A stretch of 64,000 nucleotides of DNA, taken from NCBI RefSeq assembly GCF_028369135.1, contig NZ_JAPWHW010000015.1:1-64000 (forward strand), given 5' to 3'. How positions within the stretch are numbered: the first letter of the stretch is position 1; each line of letters opens with the position of its first letter. A program made the position numbers and the translations under genes. The DNA comes from Roseovarius sp. ZX-A-9 (GTDB taxonomy: Bacteria > Pseudomonadota > Alphaproteobacteria > Rhodobacterales > Rhodobacteraceae). Below are positions 45,978 through 54,815 of the stretch, piece after piece. The notes under the pieces were generated by a model. It saw only the letters and a program-made list of their open reading frames with translations. It was not told where the DNA came from and did not search any database.

Positions 45978-47171
45978 CTACGCCAGCGCCGCCGCGATCC
46001 GCTCTGCAAGGCGCGCCGCCACCCGCGCCTTGTCCATGCGCGGCCAGGTCTCGGCGCCCTGCGCGTCGATCACGGTCACGGCGTTCTCGGGGCCGCCCAT
46101 GATGCCGGTCTCGGCACGCACATCATTGGCCACGATCCAGTCGCAGCCCTTGCGCGCCCGCTTGGCAGTAGCGTTTTCCACCACGTCATCGGTCTCGGCG
46201 GCAAAGCCTACGACCAGCGCGGGCCGCGCCTGCGTCAACTGCGCTACATGCGCCAGAATATCGGGGTTCTCGGCAAACTCGATCTTCGGCAGCCCGCCCT
46301 TGGTCTTCTTGATCTTCGAGTCACTGGCCCCCACCACGCGCCAATCCGCGACGGCGGCGGCAAAGACCGCCGCATCCACCGGCAACGCCGCCTTGACCGC
46401 CGCCAGCATCTCCTGCGCGGTCTGGACGCGGATCACCTCCACGCCTCCGGGCGGCGGCACATCCGCCGGGCCGGTCACGAACACCACCTCTGCCCCCAAC
46501 GCGGCCAGCGCGCGCGCCAGCGCCGTGCCCTGTGCGCCTGACGACCGGTTGGCGATATAGCGCACCGGGTCAATCGGCTCATGGGTCGGCCCGGAGGTGA
46601 CCAGCACCCGTTTGCCCTTCAGCAGCCCGTCCGCCAGCGCGGTCTCCACTGCGGCGGCAATCTCCAGCGGTTCCGCCATCCGGCCGGGGCCATGCTCGCC
46701 GCAGGCCATGTCGCCTTCGTTCGGACCGACAAAGCCGATGCCGTCACCGCGCAGCACGGCGATGTTGCGCTGCGTCGCAGCGTGCTGCCACATCCGCACA
46801 TTCATCGCGGGCGCGATCAGCACCGGCGTGTCCGTGGCCAGCAGCAGGGTCGAGGCCAGATCATCCGCATGCCCCTGCGCCATCTTTGCCATCAGATCGG
46901 CCGTGGCCGGGGCCACCACGATCAGATCGGCACTGCGGCTCAGCTCGATATGGCCCATCTCGGCCTCGTCGGTCAGATCAAACAGGTCCTGGAACAGCTT
47001 GTGCCCGGCCAGCGCAGACACCGACAGAGGCGTGACGAACTCCGCCCCCGCCCGCGTCAGCACCGGCGTCACCGTCGCGCCGCGCTCGCGCAGCCGGCGG
47101 ATCAGGTCCAACGCCTTGAAAGCGGCAATGCCGCCGCCGATGATCAACAGGATATTCTTCGAGGCCAGCAT
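45978..47171 (-). CDS. coaBC: Bifunctional phosphopantothenoylcysteine decarboxylase/synthase
   Basis: Coenzyme A synthesis, two domains in 397 residues. The CoaC flavoprotein domain is N-terminal: GGGIAAFKALDLIRR, the PAMN motif (IAPAMNVRMWQ) and MACGEHGPGRM with the substrate-recognition Cys. The CoaB synthase follows: RVLVTSGPTHEPIDPVRYIA and RSSGAQGTALARALA, then VAAAVADWRV. The start is the ATG at 47171 (MLASKNILL) after AAGGGAG; the open frame upstream to 47267 has no domain homology. It precedes dut and follows the ChaN-like gene on the minus strand. Confidence 0.95.
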   Translation of the reverse strand: MLASKNILLIIGGGIAAFKALDLIRRLRERGATVTPVLTRAGAEFVTPLSVSALAGHKLFQDLFDLTDEAEMGHIELSRSADLIVVAPATADLMAKMAQGHADDLASTLLLATDTPVLIAPAMNVRMWQHAATQRNIAVLRGDGIGFVGPNEGDMACGEHGPGRMAEPLEIAAAVETALADGLLKGKRVLVTSGPTHEPIDPVRYIANRSSGAQGTALARALAALGAEVVFVTGPADVPPPGGVEVIRVQTAQEMLAAVKAALPVDAAVFAAAVADWRVVGASDSKIKKTKGGLPKIEFAENPDILAHVAQLTQARPALVVGFAAETDDVVENATAKRARKGCDWIVANDVRAETGIMGGPENAVTVIDAQGAETWPRMDKARVAARLAERIAAALA

Positions 47172-47273
47172 CCGGCGGCTCCCTTGCGATACCGGCCAGA
47201 GACTAGGCGCGCACCCGGCCAGAGACAAGGGCAAGCCGCACGCCAAGGCGCGCCCGGCGGCGCGCAACCGGGC

Positions 47274-48038
47274 TCATCGGAATGCATCGCACGGATCGTC
47301 CCGCTCTGGTGCAGGGGCGTCGCGCAACGCATCGAACACGCCGTCCGGCGGTACGCCGTCCTCGCCCTGGCCCAGCGCGTGTATATCCAGATCGGGCGCG
47401 GCGCGGGCCAGCAGCGCAGGCGCCCCCCAGTCGCGCCTTGCATGGCCATTGCCGGTGATCACCACCACCGGCCCGCCAGTCTCGCGATAGGCGCGCAGGG
47501 CCACGCGCGCCAAAGTGGCATCGCGCAGCCGCTGGATCGCCACCATGTCGGGCAGCATGTCGGCGGGCAACGCATCGCAATGCGCCTCCATCTGCGCCGC
47601 CTCACGCGCGGCCTGTTCGGCGTCGGGCAGCGGCTCGGTCAGCCCGAAATCGGCAGCTTCGGGGCCAAAGACCTCCGCGATGTCGCCCGCCATCGCCGCC
47701 CGCGCCACCGGTCTGGGCACGCCCGCGCCATAGACCGGCGCCGCGGGTGCGGCGGCAAATATCGGATAATAAAGCCCGAAATCGGGCCAACCGCTCTCGG
47801 CCCAGCCCAGCGCGGCCTCAAGTGCCTGCCGGTCTCCGCGCAGCGCGGGCAGGGCGGCGCGCACCTGCTCCGGGGTCAGCATTTCGAACACCAGCGCGGC
47901 GGGCGCGATCTGCGCCGTCATTTCGGCCTGTATGCGGTGATGGTCGGGATTGTCATGCACCTCGCCCAGCAGCCACACATCCTGCGCCATGGCGGGCAGG
48001 CCGAGCAGGCTACAGACAAGGGCAATGCGGCAGATCAT
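47274..48038 (-). CDS. ChaN family exported protein (heme/iron-regulated type)
   Basis: 254 residues with a signal peptide (MICRIALVCSLLGLPAMAQ). The ChaN/PhuW-like core is seen: VWLLGEVHDNPDHHRIQAEM near residues ~21-40, and later VVVITGNGHARRDW. Characterised members (ChaN, Campylobacter) bind heme or iron at the cell surface. It lacks a lipobox Cys after the signal, so it is predicted to be a soluble periplasmic protein. It overlaps the rpoH gene by four bases (ATGA), an odd pairing that would link it to stress-sigma transcription. Iron regulation is not visible in the sequence. Confidence 0.83.
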   Translation of the reverse strand: MICRIALVCSLLGLPAMAQDVWLLGEVHDNPDHHRIQAEMTAQIAPAALVFEMLTPEQVRAALPALRGDRQALEAALGWAESGWPDFGLYYPIFAAAPAAPVYGAGVPRPVARAAMAGDIAEVFGPEAADFGLTEPLPDAEQAAREAAQMEAHCDALPADMLPDMVAIQRLRDATLARVALRAYRETGGPVVVITGNGHARRDWGAPALLARAAPDLDIHALGQGEDGVPPDGVFDALRDAPAPERDDPCDAFR

Positions 48039-48913
48039 GCCAGCAGGCTATGCACCTCGCTGCCATTGGCTTCAAGCGTCTTGCGCATCTTGGCAAAGGC
48101 TGCGGCCTCTAACTGACGCACACGCTCCTTGCTCAGGTTCAGCTCCCGCCCGAGGCTTTCCAATGTGCGCGGTTCGTCACGCAGCTTGCGCTCGCGCACG
48201 ATCAGCCGCTCGCGGTCGTTCAGCCGTGCCATCGCCTTGGTCAGCCAGCGGCGCAGCGCGGCGCGGTCATGCGCCTGCTCCACCTGCTCGTCACCGCGCA
48301 GGCCGTCATCCTCGATCGTGTCGATCCATTCGCGGCCTTCGTCCTCGGCGCTCTGCGTCGTGTTCAGCGAAAAATCCGATCCCGACAGGCGGCCCGACAT
48401 CATCTCGACATCGCGCAGCGGCACGCCCACCTCCTGCGCGATCATCTCGCGCATCTGGTGGCTGTCCAGTTCCACCCCGTCGGCCATCGCTTCACGCTCC
48501 AGCCGGGCCTGTACCCGGCGCAGGTTGAAAAACAGCGATTTCTGCGACGACGTGCTGCCGGTGCGCACCATCGACCAGTTGCGCATCACGTAATCCTGCA
48601 CACTGGCCTTGATCCACCACACCGCATAGGTCGAAAACCGCACCCCGCGGTCGGGGTCGAACTTGTCGGCGGCCTTCATCAGGCCCAGCCCGGCCTCCTG
48701 GATAAGATCGTTCATCGGTGCGCCGTAGCGGCGAAACTTGAACGCCATCGAAATCGCCAGCCGCATATAGGCGGTGATCAACCGGTGCAGCGCCGCCTCG
48801 TCGCGGTGATCGCGCCAGGCATAGGCCAGCGCCAGCTCGGTCTCTGCGTCCAGCAGTTCCGCCTTCATCGCCTTGCGCGACATTGCGCGCTCGTCATGCA
48901 TGTCCTGTGCCAT
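48035..48913 (-). CDS. rpoH: RNA polymerase sigma factor RpoH (RpoHII type)
   Basis: Alternative sigma factor of 292 residues for heat, oxidative and singlet-oxygen stress. Region 2 is FDPDRGVRFSTYAVWWIKAS; the RpoH box is QKSLFFNLRR near residue ~125; region 4 carries LGRELNLSKERVRQLEA. It is of the second RpoH type found in Rhodobacteraceae, which in Rhodobacter sphaeroides is transcribed by sigma-E (RpoE/ChrR). The upstream region has a TGATCC box that fits this (see separate entry). The start is the ATG at 48913, preceded by a GGGGGAACC sequence. It is overlapped by the ChaN-like gene. Confidence 0.93.
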   Translation of the reverse strand: MAQDMHDERAMSRKAMKAELLDAETELALAYAWRDHRDEAALHRLITAYMRLAISMAFKFRRYGAPMNDLIQEAGLGLMKAADKFDPDRGVRFSTYAVWWIKASVQDYVMRNWSMVRTGSTSSQKSLFFNLRRVQARLEREAMADGVELDSHQMREMIAQEVGVPLRDVEMMSGRLSGSDFSLNTTQSAEDEGREWIDTIEDDGLRGDEQVEQAHDRAALRRWLTKAMARLNDRERLIVRERKLRDEPRTLESLGRELNLSKERVRQLEAAAFAKMRKTLEANGSEVHSLLA

Positions 48914-48973
48914 CGGTTCCCCCCGATCTCATGGCGCATCTTGCTTTGCGCCCTTTCTCAGTCTTGCACCCGG

Positions 48974-49002
48974 TGGTACGCAGGGCAAATCAACCCGGAT
49001 CA
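48974..49002 (-). promoter_or_regulatory. Candidate sigma-E (RpoE)-type promoter for rpoH
   Basis: On the minus strand TGATCC (48997-49002) stands 17 bases before GTACCA (48974-48979), about 60 bases upstream of the rpoH start. TGATCC is the -35 core recognised by RpoE in Rhodobacter sphaeroides, and rpoHII is a known RpoE target there. The downstream box is a poor match, so only the -35 supports the call. Confidence 0.4.
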
Positions 49003-49021
49003 AAAAAAAGAGTTTACTACC

Positions 49022-49543
49022 ATGTTTGGGCAACGCGCACTGGTCCTCGGTGGTTCCGCCTCTGGCAAATCTTCGTTCGCCGAGGGGTTGGCCCGTGACA
49101 CCGGGCGGGCCCGCATCTATCTCGCCACGGCACAGGCTTTTGACGCCGAGATGGCGCAGAAGGTGGCCCGCCACCAACAATTGCGCGGCGACGGCTGGCA
49201 CACGATCGAGGCCCCGCTTGATCCCGGCCCGGTGCTGGCCGAGGCGCGCGCCGATCAGGTGGTCCTGCTGGATTGCGCCACCATGTGGCTGAGCAATCAC
49301 ATGCTGGCCGGGGATGATCTGGACGTGGCCGAGGCCGCGCTGATGGCCGGTCTGGCGGCCTGCCGCGCGCAGGTCATCATCGTGTCGAACGAACTGGGCC
49401 TGTCGGTCGTGCCCGACAATGCGTTGGCGCGCCGGTTCCGCGACGCGCAGGGGCGGCTGAACCAGCGGCTCGCGGCGCAGGCCGATCTGGTGGCGCTGGT
49501 GATGGCGGGGCTGCCCATGGCGCTCAAGGGGACGCTGCCATGA
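49022..49543 (+). CDS. cobU: Bifunctional adenosylcobinamide kinase/guanylyltransferase
   Basis: Also called CobP. Phosphorylates adenosylcobinamide and transfers GMP to it, in nucleotide-loop assembly of cobalamin. 173 residues, family length. The P-loop is VLGGSASGKSSFAEGLAR at residues 7-24; further motifs are YLATAQAFDAEMAQ, RHQQLRGDGWHTIEAP and VIIVSNELGLSVVP. The ATG at 49022 lies after a short AT-rich stretch. It is divergent from rpoH and overlaps the phosphatase gene downstream (ATGA). No other cob genes are in this window and no cobalamin riboswitch was seen upstream. Confidence 0.93.
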   Translation: MFGQRALVLGGSASGKSSFAEGLARDTGRARIYLATAQAFDAEMAQKVARHQQLRGDGWHTIEAPLDPGPVLAEARADQVVLLDCATMWLSNHMLAGDDLDVAEAALMAGLAACRAQVIIVSNELGLSVVPDNALARRFRDAQGRLNQRLAAQADLVALVMAGLPMALKGTLP

Positions 49544-50112
49544 GCCGCATCTACTGGGTCCGTCACGGCCCGACCCACGCCAAATCCATGGTTGGCTGGT
49601 CCGATCTGCCAGCCGACCTCAGTGATACGGCACAGCTTGCGCGGCTCGATGCTTATCTGCCTCGCGACGCGCTGGTGATTTCCTCTGACCTCATTCGTGC
49701 GCGCGCCACCGCAGATGCCATTCAGCAAAGCCGCAGCCGCCTGCCTGATGATGCCGACCTGCGCGAGATCCATTTCGGCGCTTGGGAGCTACAGGATTTC
49801 GATTCGGTTGATGACTCCGCGCATCTGCGTCGTTTCTGGGAAGAGCCCGGCGACATATCCCCTCCCGGCGGCGAAAGCTGGCACGCGGTCAGCGCCCGGG
49901 TCAGCGGTGCCGTGGCGCGGCTCCGCGCGGCGCATCCGGGGCGCGACATCATCGCCGTGGCGCATTTCGGCGCGATCCTCAGCCAGGTCCAGCAGGCATT
50001 GCAGATCGACGCCTACGCGGCACTGGGCCACCATATCGACAACCTTTCGGTCACGGTGTTGCAGGCGCATGGCCCGCGCTGGCGGGCCGAGACGATCAAT
50101 CACCTGCCGTGA
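49540..50112 (+). CDS. Histidine phosphatase family protein (possible CobC)
   Basis: Phosphoglycerate-mutase-like phosphatase of 190 residues. The phosphohistidine motif is IYWVRHGPTHAKSM (residues 4-17), and IAVAHFGAILSQVQQ holds the second His. Because it is co-translated with cobU (ATGA overlap), alpha-ribazole phosphatase (CobC), which removes the last phosphate from the lower ligand, is the best guess; other small phosphatases of the family cannot be excluded. Confidence 0.83.
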   Translation: MSRIYWVRHGPTHAKSMVGWSDLPADLSDTAQLARLDAYLPRDALVISSDLIRARATADAIQQSRSRLPDDADLREIHFGAWELQDFDSVDDSAHLRRFWEEPGDISPPGGESWHAVSARVSGAVARLRAAHPGRDIIAVAHFGAILSQVQQALQIDAYAALGHHIDNLSVTVLQAHGPRWRAETINHLP

Positions 50113-50172
50113 TCGACTGCCGCACAATTCATTGTTAACGCGCGGGCATCCATTGGCGCTATCCTGCGGCGC

Positions 50173-51045
50173 ATGACCTATGATATCATCCTCGGCGATT
50201 ACGCCTACTCCAGCTGGTCGCTGCGCGCCTGGCTGTTGTTCGACCGCTTCGGCATCTCCCGCAATCTCACGCTGGTCAGCTTCAGCAAAGGCTCGGTGCC
50301 TGACCAGATGCCCGGCTGGGCCCCGGCCAAGACAGTGCCCGCCATGCGCACCCCCGATGGCGCGATCATCGGCGAATCCATCGCACTGGCCGAAGAGCTG
50401 GCCAGCCGCCATCCGGACCTGATGCTCTGGCCCAGCGACCCCGCCGCGCGTGCCACCGCCCGCACCCTCACCGCCGAAATGCACGCCGGGTTCACCGCGC
50501 TGCGCAGCGATTGCCCAATGAACCTGCGCAAGGCCTATACCGGCGTCACCCCATCAGCGGCGGTCGAGGCCGATCTGCGCCGGCTTGAAGCGATCTGGGA
50601 CCACGCGCGGCAGGTCTGCGCGTCTGACGGCCCGTGGCTCTGCGGCGATTACTCCATCGTCGATGCCTTCTACGCCCCGGTCGCCGCGCGTATCGCAGGC
50701 TACGGGCTGGCGGTCTCGGACACCGCGCAGGCCTATGTCGCGGCACATCTCGCCGATCCGTCCTTTTGCCGCTGGCGCGCGATGGGGCTGGTACATGGCC
50801 CCGATCTGGAGCGCTACAGGATGGACCACGCCACGGGCACATGGCCCGGCCCCACACCGGCCACGGCGCGCGCGGTAGAGGCCGGGACCGCCGAGAATGC
50901 CACCTGTCCCTATTCCGGCAAGCCGGTCACGCATCTGATGGAAACCGACGGGCGCATCTTCGGCATGTGCAACGCCTTTTGCCGGGACAAGACCGTGGCA
51001 GACCCCGACGCCTGGCCCGCCTTCACCGCGCTGCGCGATGGCTGA
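50173..51045 (+). CDS. Glutathione S-transferase with Cys-rich C-terminal extension
   Basis: GST of 290 residues. The N-terminal thioredoxin-like domain begins LGDYAYSSWSLRAWLLFDRF, with Ser at the likely glutathione-activating position, and the PAMRTPDGAIIGESIALAEEL block binds glutathione; the helical C-terminal domain spans ~100-230. After this a ~50-residue extension holds Cys245 (CPYSGKP), His254, Cys266 and Cys270 (MCNAFCRDK), a possible zinc-binding knuckle that most GSTs lack. The ATG is at 50173, and the 60-base gap upstream has no obvious promoter. Confidence 0.85.
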   Translation: MTYDIILGDYAYSSWSLRAWLLFDRFGISRNLTLVSFSKGSVPDQMPGWAPAKTVPAMRTPDGAIIGESIALAEELASRHPDLMLWPSDPAARATARTLTAEMHAGFTALRSDCPMNLRKAYTGVTPSAAVEADLRRLEAIWDHARQVCASDGPWLCGDYSIVDAFYAPVAARIAGYGLAVSDTAQAYVAAHLADPSFCRWRAMGLVHGPDLERYRMDHATGTWPGPTPATARAVEAGTAENATCPYSGKPVTHLMETDGRIFGMCNAFCRDKTVADPDAWPAFTALRDG

Positions 51046-51113
51046 GCGTTAACCTTTCTTAAATCCCTCTTGCGCTACCGTTAACCACGATTGACGCCAA
51101 AAGAGGGGCCAGA

Positions 51114-52537
51114 ATGGTCGCGCGCGCCTACACCGTTGCCTTCGAGGGGGTCGAGGCCAGACAGGTCGAAGTGCAATGCGCCGTGACACCCGGCCTGCCT
51201 GCCTTTTCGCTGGTCGGCCTGCCGGACAAGGCAGTGAGCGAGGCGCGCGACCGGGTGCGCACCGCGCTCAACTCGATGGCCATCGCGCTGCCCAGCAAAC
51301 GCATCACCATCAATCTCAGCCCCGCCGACATCCCCAAGGAGGGCAGCCATTTCGATCTGCCCATCGCGCTGGCCCTGCTGGCCGCGCTCGAGATCATCCC
51401 CAAGGACGCGGTGGAAGAGACCACGTCGCTGGGCGAATTGTCGCTCGACGGCTCGCTGATCCCGGTGGTCGGCGCATTGCCCGCCGCGATGGCCGCCGCG
51501 ACCGAGTCACGCACTCTGCTCTGCCCGCTCGGGTCAGGGGCCGAAGCCGCCTGGGTGGGCGCCGCGCGGGTCATCGGCGCGGCCAACCTGGCAGACGTGG
51601 TGCGCCACTATACCGGCCAGTCACCGCTGCCACCGGCCGAACCGGGCGAGGTGCTGCAAGCGCCGGCTGGCCGCGATCTGCGCGACGTCAAGGGCCAGGA
51701 ACGGGCCAAGCGCGCGCTGGAAATCGCCGCCGCCGGCCGCCATCACCTCCTGCTGGTGGGCACGCCCGGATCGGGCAAATCCATGCTCGCCGCGCGCCTG
51801 CCGGGCATCCTGCCGCCTCTCGATGCCCGCGAGGCGCTGGAGACGTCGATGATCCACTCGCTCGCCGGTCTGCTGGACGAGGGCGGCATCAATCGCGCCC
51901 GCCCGTTTCGCGAGCCGCACCATACCGCGTCGATGGCGGCCATCGTCGGCGGCGGTCGCCGTGCCAGCCCCGGCGAAATCAGTCTGGCGCATAACGGCGT
52001 GCTCTTCATGGATGAATTCCCCGAATTCCCCCGCACCGTGCTGGAAACGCTGCGCCAGCCGATCGAAACGGGCGAGGTGATGATCGCCCGCGCCAACGCC
52101 CATATCACCTATCCCTGCCGCTTCATGCTGATCGCCGCCGCGAACCCCTGCAAATGCGGCTACCTCAGCGATCCGGCCCGCGCCTGCGCCCGCGCGCCCG
52201 CCTGCGGCGAAGACTACCTTGGCCGGATCAGCGGCCCGTTGATGGACCGGATCGATCTGCGGGTCGAGGTGCCGCCCGTCACCTTCACCGATCTGGACCT
52301 GCCCCCCGCGGGCGACAGCTCGGCGCAGGTCGCCGCGCGCGTTCTGGCCGCCCGCGAGATGCAGGCCGCGCGCTCTTGCTCAAGGTGGCGGAGCGGTTCG
52401 GCCTGTCGGCGCGCGGCTATCACCGGGTGTTGCGCGTGGCCCGCACCATCGCCGATCTGGACGGATCGCCAGATGTCCGTCGCCCGCATGTCGCCGAGGC
52501 GGTCAGCTACCGGATCACAGCCGCGAAAGAGATGTGA
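51114..52537 (+). pseudogene. YifB/ComM-family Mg chelatase-like ATPase, broken by a small deletion
   Basis: AAA+ ATPase related to ComM, the branch-migration helicase for natural transformation. The first ~415 codons are intact: Lon-like N-domain (ALNSMAIALPSKRITINLSP), Walker A GTPGSGKSMLAARLPG, Walker [14 protein letters not shown] and the Cys cluster NPCKCGY. After [11 protein letters not shown] the original frame becomes meaningless, but another frame resumes with [13 protein letters not shown] and ends properly with [21 protein letters not shown] at 52535-52537. A segment of roughly 30 codons is missing between them. Both sides share GGCCGCGCGC (52364-52373), so a deletion between short repeats explains it. 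It may be a true pseudogene or an assembly error; the sequencing should be checked first. Confidence 0.85.
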
Positions 52538-53408
52538 TCCACGCCGCCAGCTCTGCCAGCGTCTGCCGTGCCTCGGGCAGCAGCGTCTGAAAGATAGGCC
52601 AGACATGGGGCAGGTCGTGTTCCACGATGCAGGTCACATCGACGCCCTGCGTCATCAGATGCTCGGTCATGCGGCGGCTGTCATCCAGCAGGATTTCCGT
52701 GTCGCCCACCGTCAGCCAGACCGGCGGTGCGCCGTAAAAACTGGCAAAAAGCGGCGAGGCGCGCGGATCATCCGCCGGATGGCCGGCCAGATACATCTGC
52801 GCCATGTCACCCACACGTTCGGCGGGCAGGATCGTGTCGGATTTTGCGTTGTCGCGGATGCTGTTGCTGCTGAAGGTGACATCGGTCAGCGGCGAAAACG
52901 CAAAACAGCCCAGCGGCAACGGCAGCCCCTGCGCGATGATCTGCGCCAGCAGCGACAGGGCCAGACCGCCGCCGGCACTGTCTCCGCCGATGATCACGCC
53001 GCCGGGGCGATCCATCACCGCGCAGTATGCGGCCAGCGCATCCTCTGGGGCGGCGGGAAAGGGATGTTCGGGGGCCAGTCGGTAGCGCGGCAGCATCGCG
53101 CCAAGACCGGTCAGCGCCGCCAGCCGCGCCAGCATCGCGCGGTGCGTGGCGGGCGAGCCAAAGACATAGCCGCCACCGTGGAAATACAGGATCAGCGGGC
53201 CGGGCCGCGTCTCTTCCGGCGTGACCTCGATTCCGCCGAATGGACCGGTCTGCGCCTCGGAATACCGGGTGCCCCGAATGGTGCGAAAGAAGAGCTTCGC
53301 CTTGGTCTCGAAACTGCGGCGCAGCGCCGCGGGGTCCTGCGCACGCGCCAGATGCCGCTTCTCGGTAAGCCGCAGATACGGGCGCAGCAATTGCAGGCGC
53401 AGGCTCAC
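52515..53408 (-). CDS. Alpha/beta hydrolase (HSL-type esterase)
   Basis: Esterase of the hormone-sensitive lipase family, 297 residues. The oxyanion motif is [16 protein letters not shown] (residues ~70-85), the nucleophile is in [14 protein letters not shown], and Asp/His follow in [11 protein letters not shown] and [10 protein letters not shown]. The GTG at 53408 is taken as start because it overlaps the stop of gshB (GTGA), and residues after it match the N-terminal helices; the ORF extends to 53435 with nothing conserved. Substrate unknown. It is convergent with the broken comM gene, overlapping by 23 bases. Confidence 0.85.
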   Translation of the reverse strand: MSLRLQLLRPYLRLTEKRHLARAQDPAALRRSFETKAKLFFRTIRGTRYSEAQTGPFGGIEVTPEETRPGPLILYFHGGGYVFGSPATHRAMLARLAALTGLGAMLPRYRLAPEHPFPAAPEDALAAYCAVMDRPGGVIIGGDSAGGGLALSLLAQIIAQGLPLPLGCFAFSPLTDVTFSSNSIRDNAKSDTILPAERVGDMAQMYLAGHPADDPRASPLFASFYGAPPVWLTVGDTEILLDDSRRMTEHLMTQGVDVTCIVEHDLPHVWPIFQTLLPEARQTLAELAAWITSLSRL

Positions 53409-54340
53409 TTGCGTTTGGCCTCGATGGCCTCCCAAATCTTGGCGGCGATGTTGACGCCGTCGAACCGCTCCAGCTCCTGAATGCCGGTGGGAGAGGTCAC
53501 GTTGATCTCGGTCAGGTAGTCGCCGATCACGTCGATACCCACGAAAACCTGCCCCTTTTCACGCAAGAGCGGCCCGATGCGCGCACAAATCTCGCGGTCG
53601 CGCTCCGTGAGCGCGACCTTCTCTGGCCGCCCGCCCACATGCATGTTCGAGCGCGTCTCGCCCTTGGCGGGCACCCGGTTGATCGCGCCTACCGCCTCGC
53701 CGTCGACCAGGATCACGCGCTTGTCGCCCTTGGCCACAGCAGGCAGGAATTTCTGCACGATCAGCGGCTCGCGGCTGAAACCGGTGAACAATTCGTGCAG
53801 CGAGGTCAGGTTGCGGTCGGCCTCGCTCAACAGGAACACACCCGCCCCGCCATTGCCGTAAAGTGGCTTGAGGATGACATCGCCGTGCCGGTCCTTGAAG
53901 GCGCGGATGGTGGCCAGATCACGCGCGATGGTGGTGGGCGGCATCAGGTCCGGGAAATCGAGAATCAGCAGCTTTTCGGGAAAGTTGCGAACCCAGAAGG
54001 GATCATTCACCACCAGCGTACCCGGCGCGAGCCGGTCCAGCAGGTGGGTGGTGGTGATGTAGAACATGTCGAAGGGCGGATCCTGCCGCAGCCAGACCAC
54101 GTCGAAATCGGCCAGGTCGACCGTGGTCATCTCGCCCAGGATCGCATGGTCACCGACCACGCGCTGCACCTGCAATGACTGCCCCCGCGCGGTGATGCGG
54201 CCCTCGTCATAGGCCAGGTTCTCGGGCGTGTAGTAAAACAGCTCATGCCCACGCGCCTGTGCCTCTTCGGCAAGCCGAAAGCTGCTGTCAGCGTTGATGT
54301 CGATCGGACCGATCGGGTCCATCTGAAAGGCGATTTTCAT
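53405..54340 (-). CDS. gshB: Glutathione synthase
   Basis: ATP-grasp ligase that adds glycine to gamma-glutamylcysteine. 311 residues, the standard length. The N-terminal [58 protein letters not shown] and the [18 protein letters not shown] end are all typical GshB motifs. It precedes the esterase (GTGA overlap) and follows yraN by 61 bases. gshA is not in this window. Confidence 0.95.
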   Translation of the reverse strand: MKIAFQMDPIGPIDINADSSFRLAEEAQARGHELFYYTPENLAYDEGRITARGQSLQVQRVVGDHAILGEMTTVDLADFDVVWLRQDPPFDMFYITTTHLLDRLAPGTLVVNDPFWVRNFPEKLLILDFPDLMPPTTIARDLATIRAFKDRHGDVILKPLYGNGGAGVFLLSEADRNLTSLHELFTGFSREPLIVQKFLPAVAKGDKRVILVDGEAVGAINRVPAKGETRSNMHVGGRPEKVALTERDREICARIGPLLREKGQVFVGIDVIGDYLTEINVTSPTGIQELERFDGVNIAAKIWEAIEAKRK

Positions 54341-54401
54341 GCAGCAGCCCCCTGAAACATTGTGCCGCCATTACATGCGCTACCTGCGCGCGCTGTGCAA
54401 A

Positions 54402-54815
54402 TCAGAAATGCGACAGCGCGCCCTCCATCACCTTGCAATCTCCGGTGCCATCTACGGTGACAAGGTCAAACCGCACCTCGCTGAGAAGCCCCTGCGGCTG
54501 CCCGCCAAGGTATTCCGAAGCCGCCGCGTGAATGCGCCGCATCTGCGCCGGGCGCAGGCTGGCACGGGCCGCGTCATGGCTGCGGGCCTGTTTCACCTCG
54601 GCAAAGACGATCACGTCGCCGTCACGCAATATCAGGTCAATTTCGCCCCCCTGACCGCGCCAGCGGTGTTCAAGCAGGTCAAGACCCGCCGCGCGATAGA
54701 GACGCACCGCGATACCTTCGGCGGCCGCCCCCGACTGCCAGGCGCGCGCACCGCGCACGCGGCGTGCCGCCAACGGGGCGGCGGGCAATGTGGCGATATC
54801 AACGTGGTAGCTCAT
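54402..54815 (-). CDS. YraN family protein (UPF0102)
   Basis: Small protein of 137 residues with a nuclease-like fold: the GGEIDLILRDGDVIVFAEVK stretch holds the Asp and Glu-x-Lys positions of the endonuclease core. YraN is often next to rsmI, as here, and may act on branched nucleic acids, but its function has not been settled. Its ATG overlaps the rsmI stop by ATGA. Confidence 0.87.
   Translation of the reverse strand: MSYHVDIATLPAAPLAARRVRGARAWQSGAAAEGIAVRLYRAAGLDLLEHRWRGQGGEIDLILRDGDVIVFAEVKQARSHDAARASLRPAQMRRIHAAASEYLGGQPQGLLSEVRFDLVTVDGTGDCKVMEGALSHF

Noticed and set aside
47252..47267. 16-bp match (GCCCGGCGGCGCGCAA) between the coaBC upstream gap and 59960-59975
   Set aside because: In a G+C-rich 64-kb window one match of this length is expected by chance, and the surrounding hairpins are not shared.
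51049..51086. TTAACC boxes before comM that look like CtrA sites
   Set aside because: The pair TTAA-N6-TTAA has the wrong spacing for CtrA (N7) and the second box stands alone.
51114..53480. Single 788-residue reading frame through comM into the next two genes
   Set aside because: After ~52373 it is antisense to the esterase and gshB and has no family sequence; the true comM C-terminus is in another frame.
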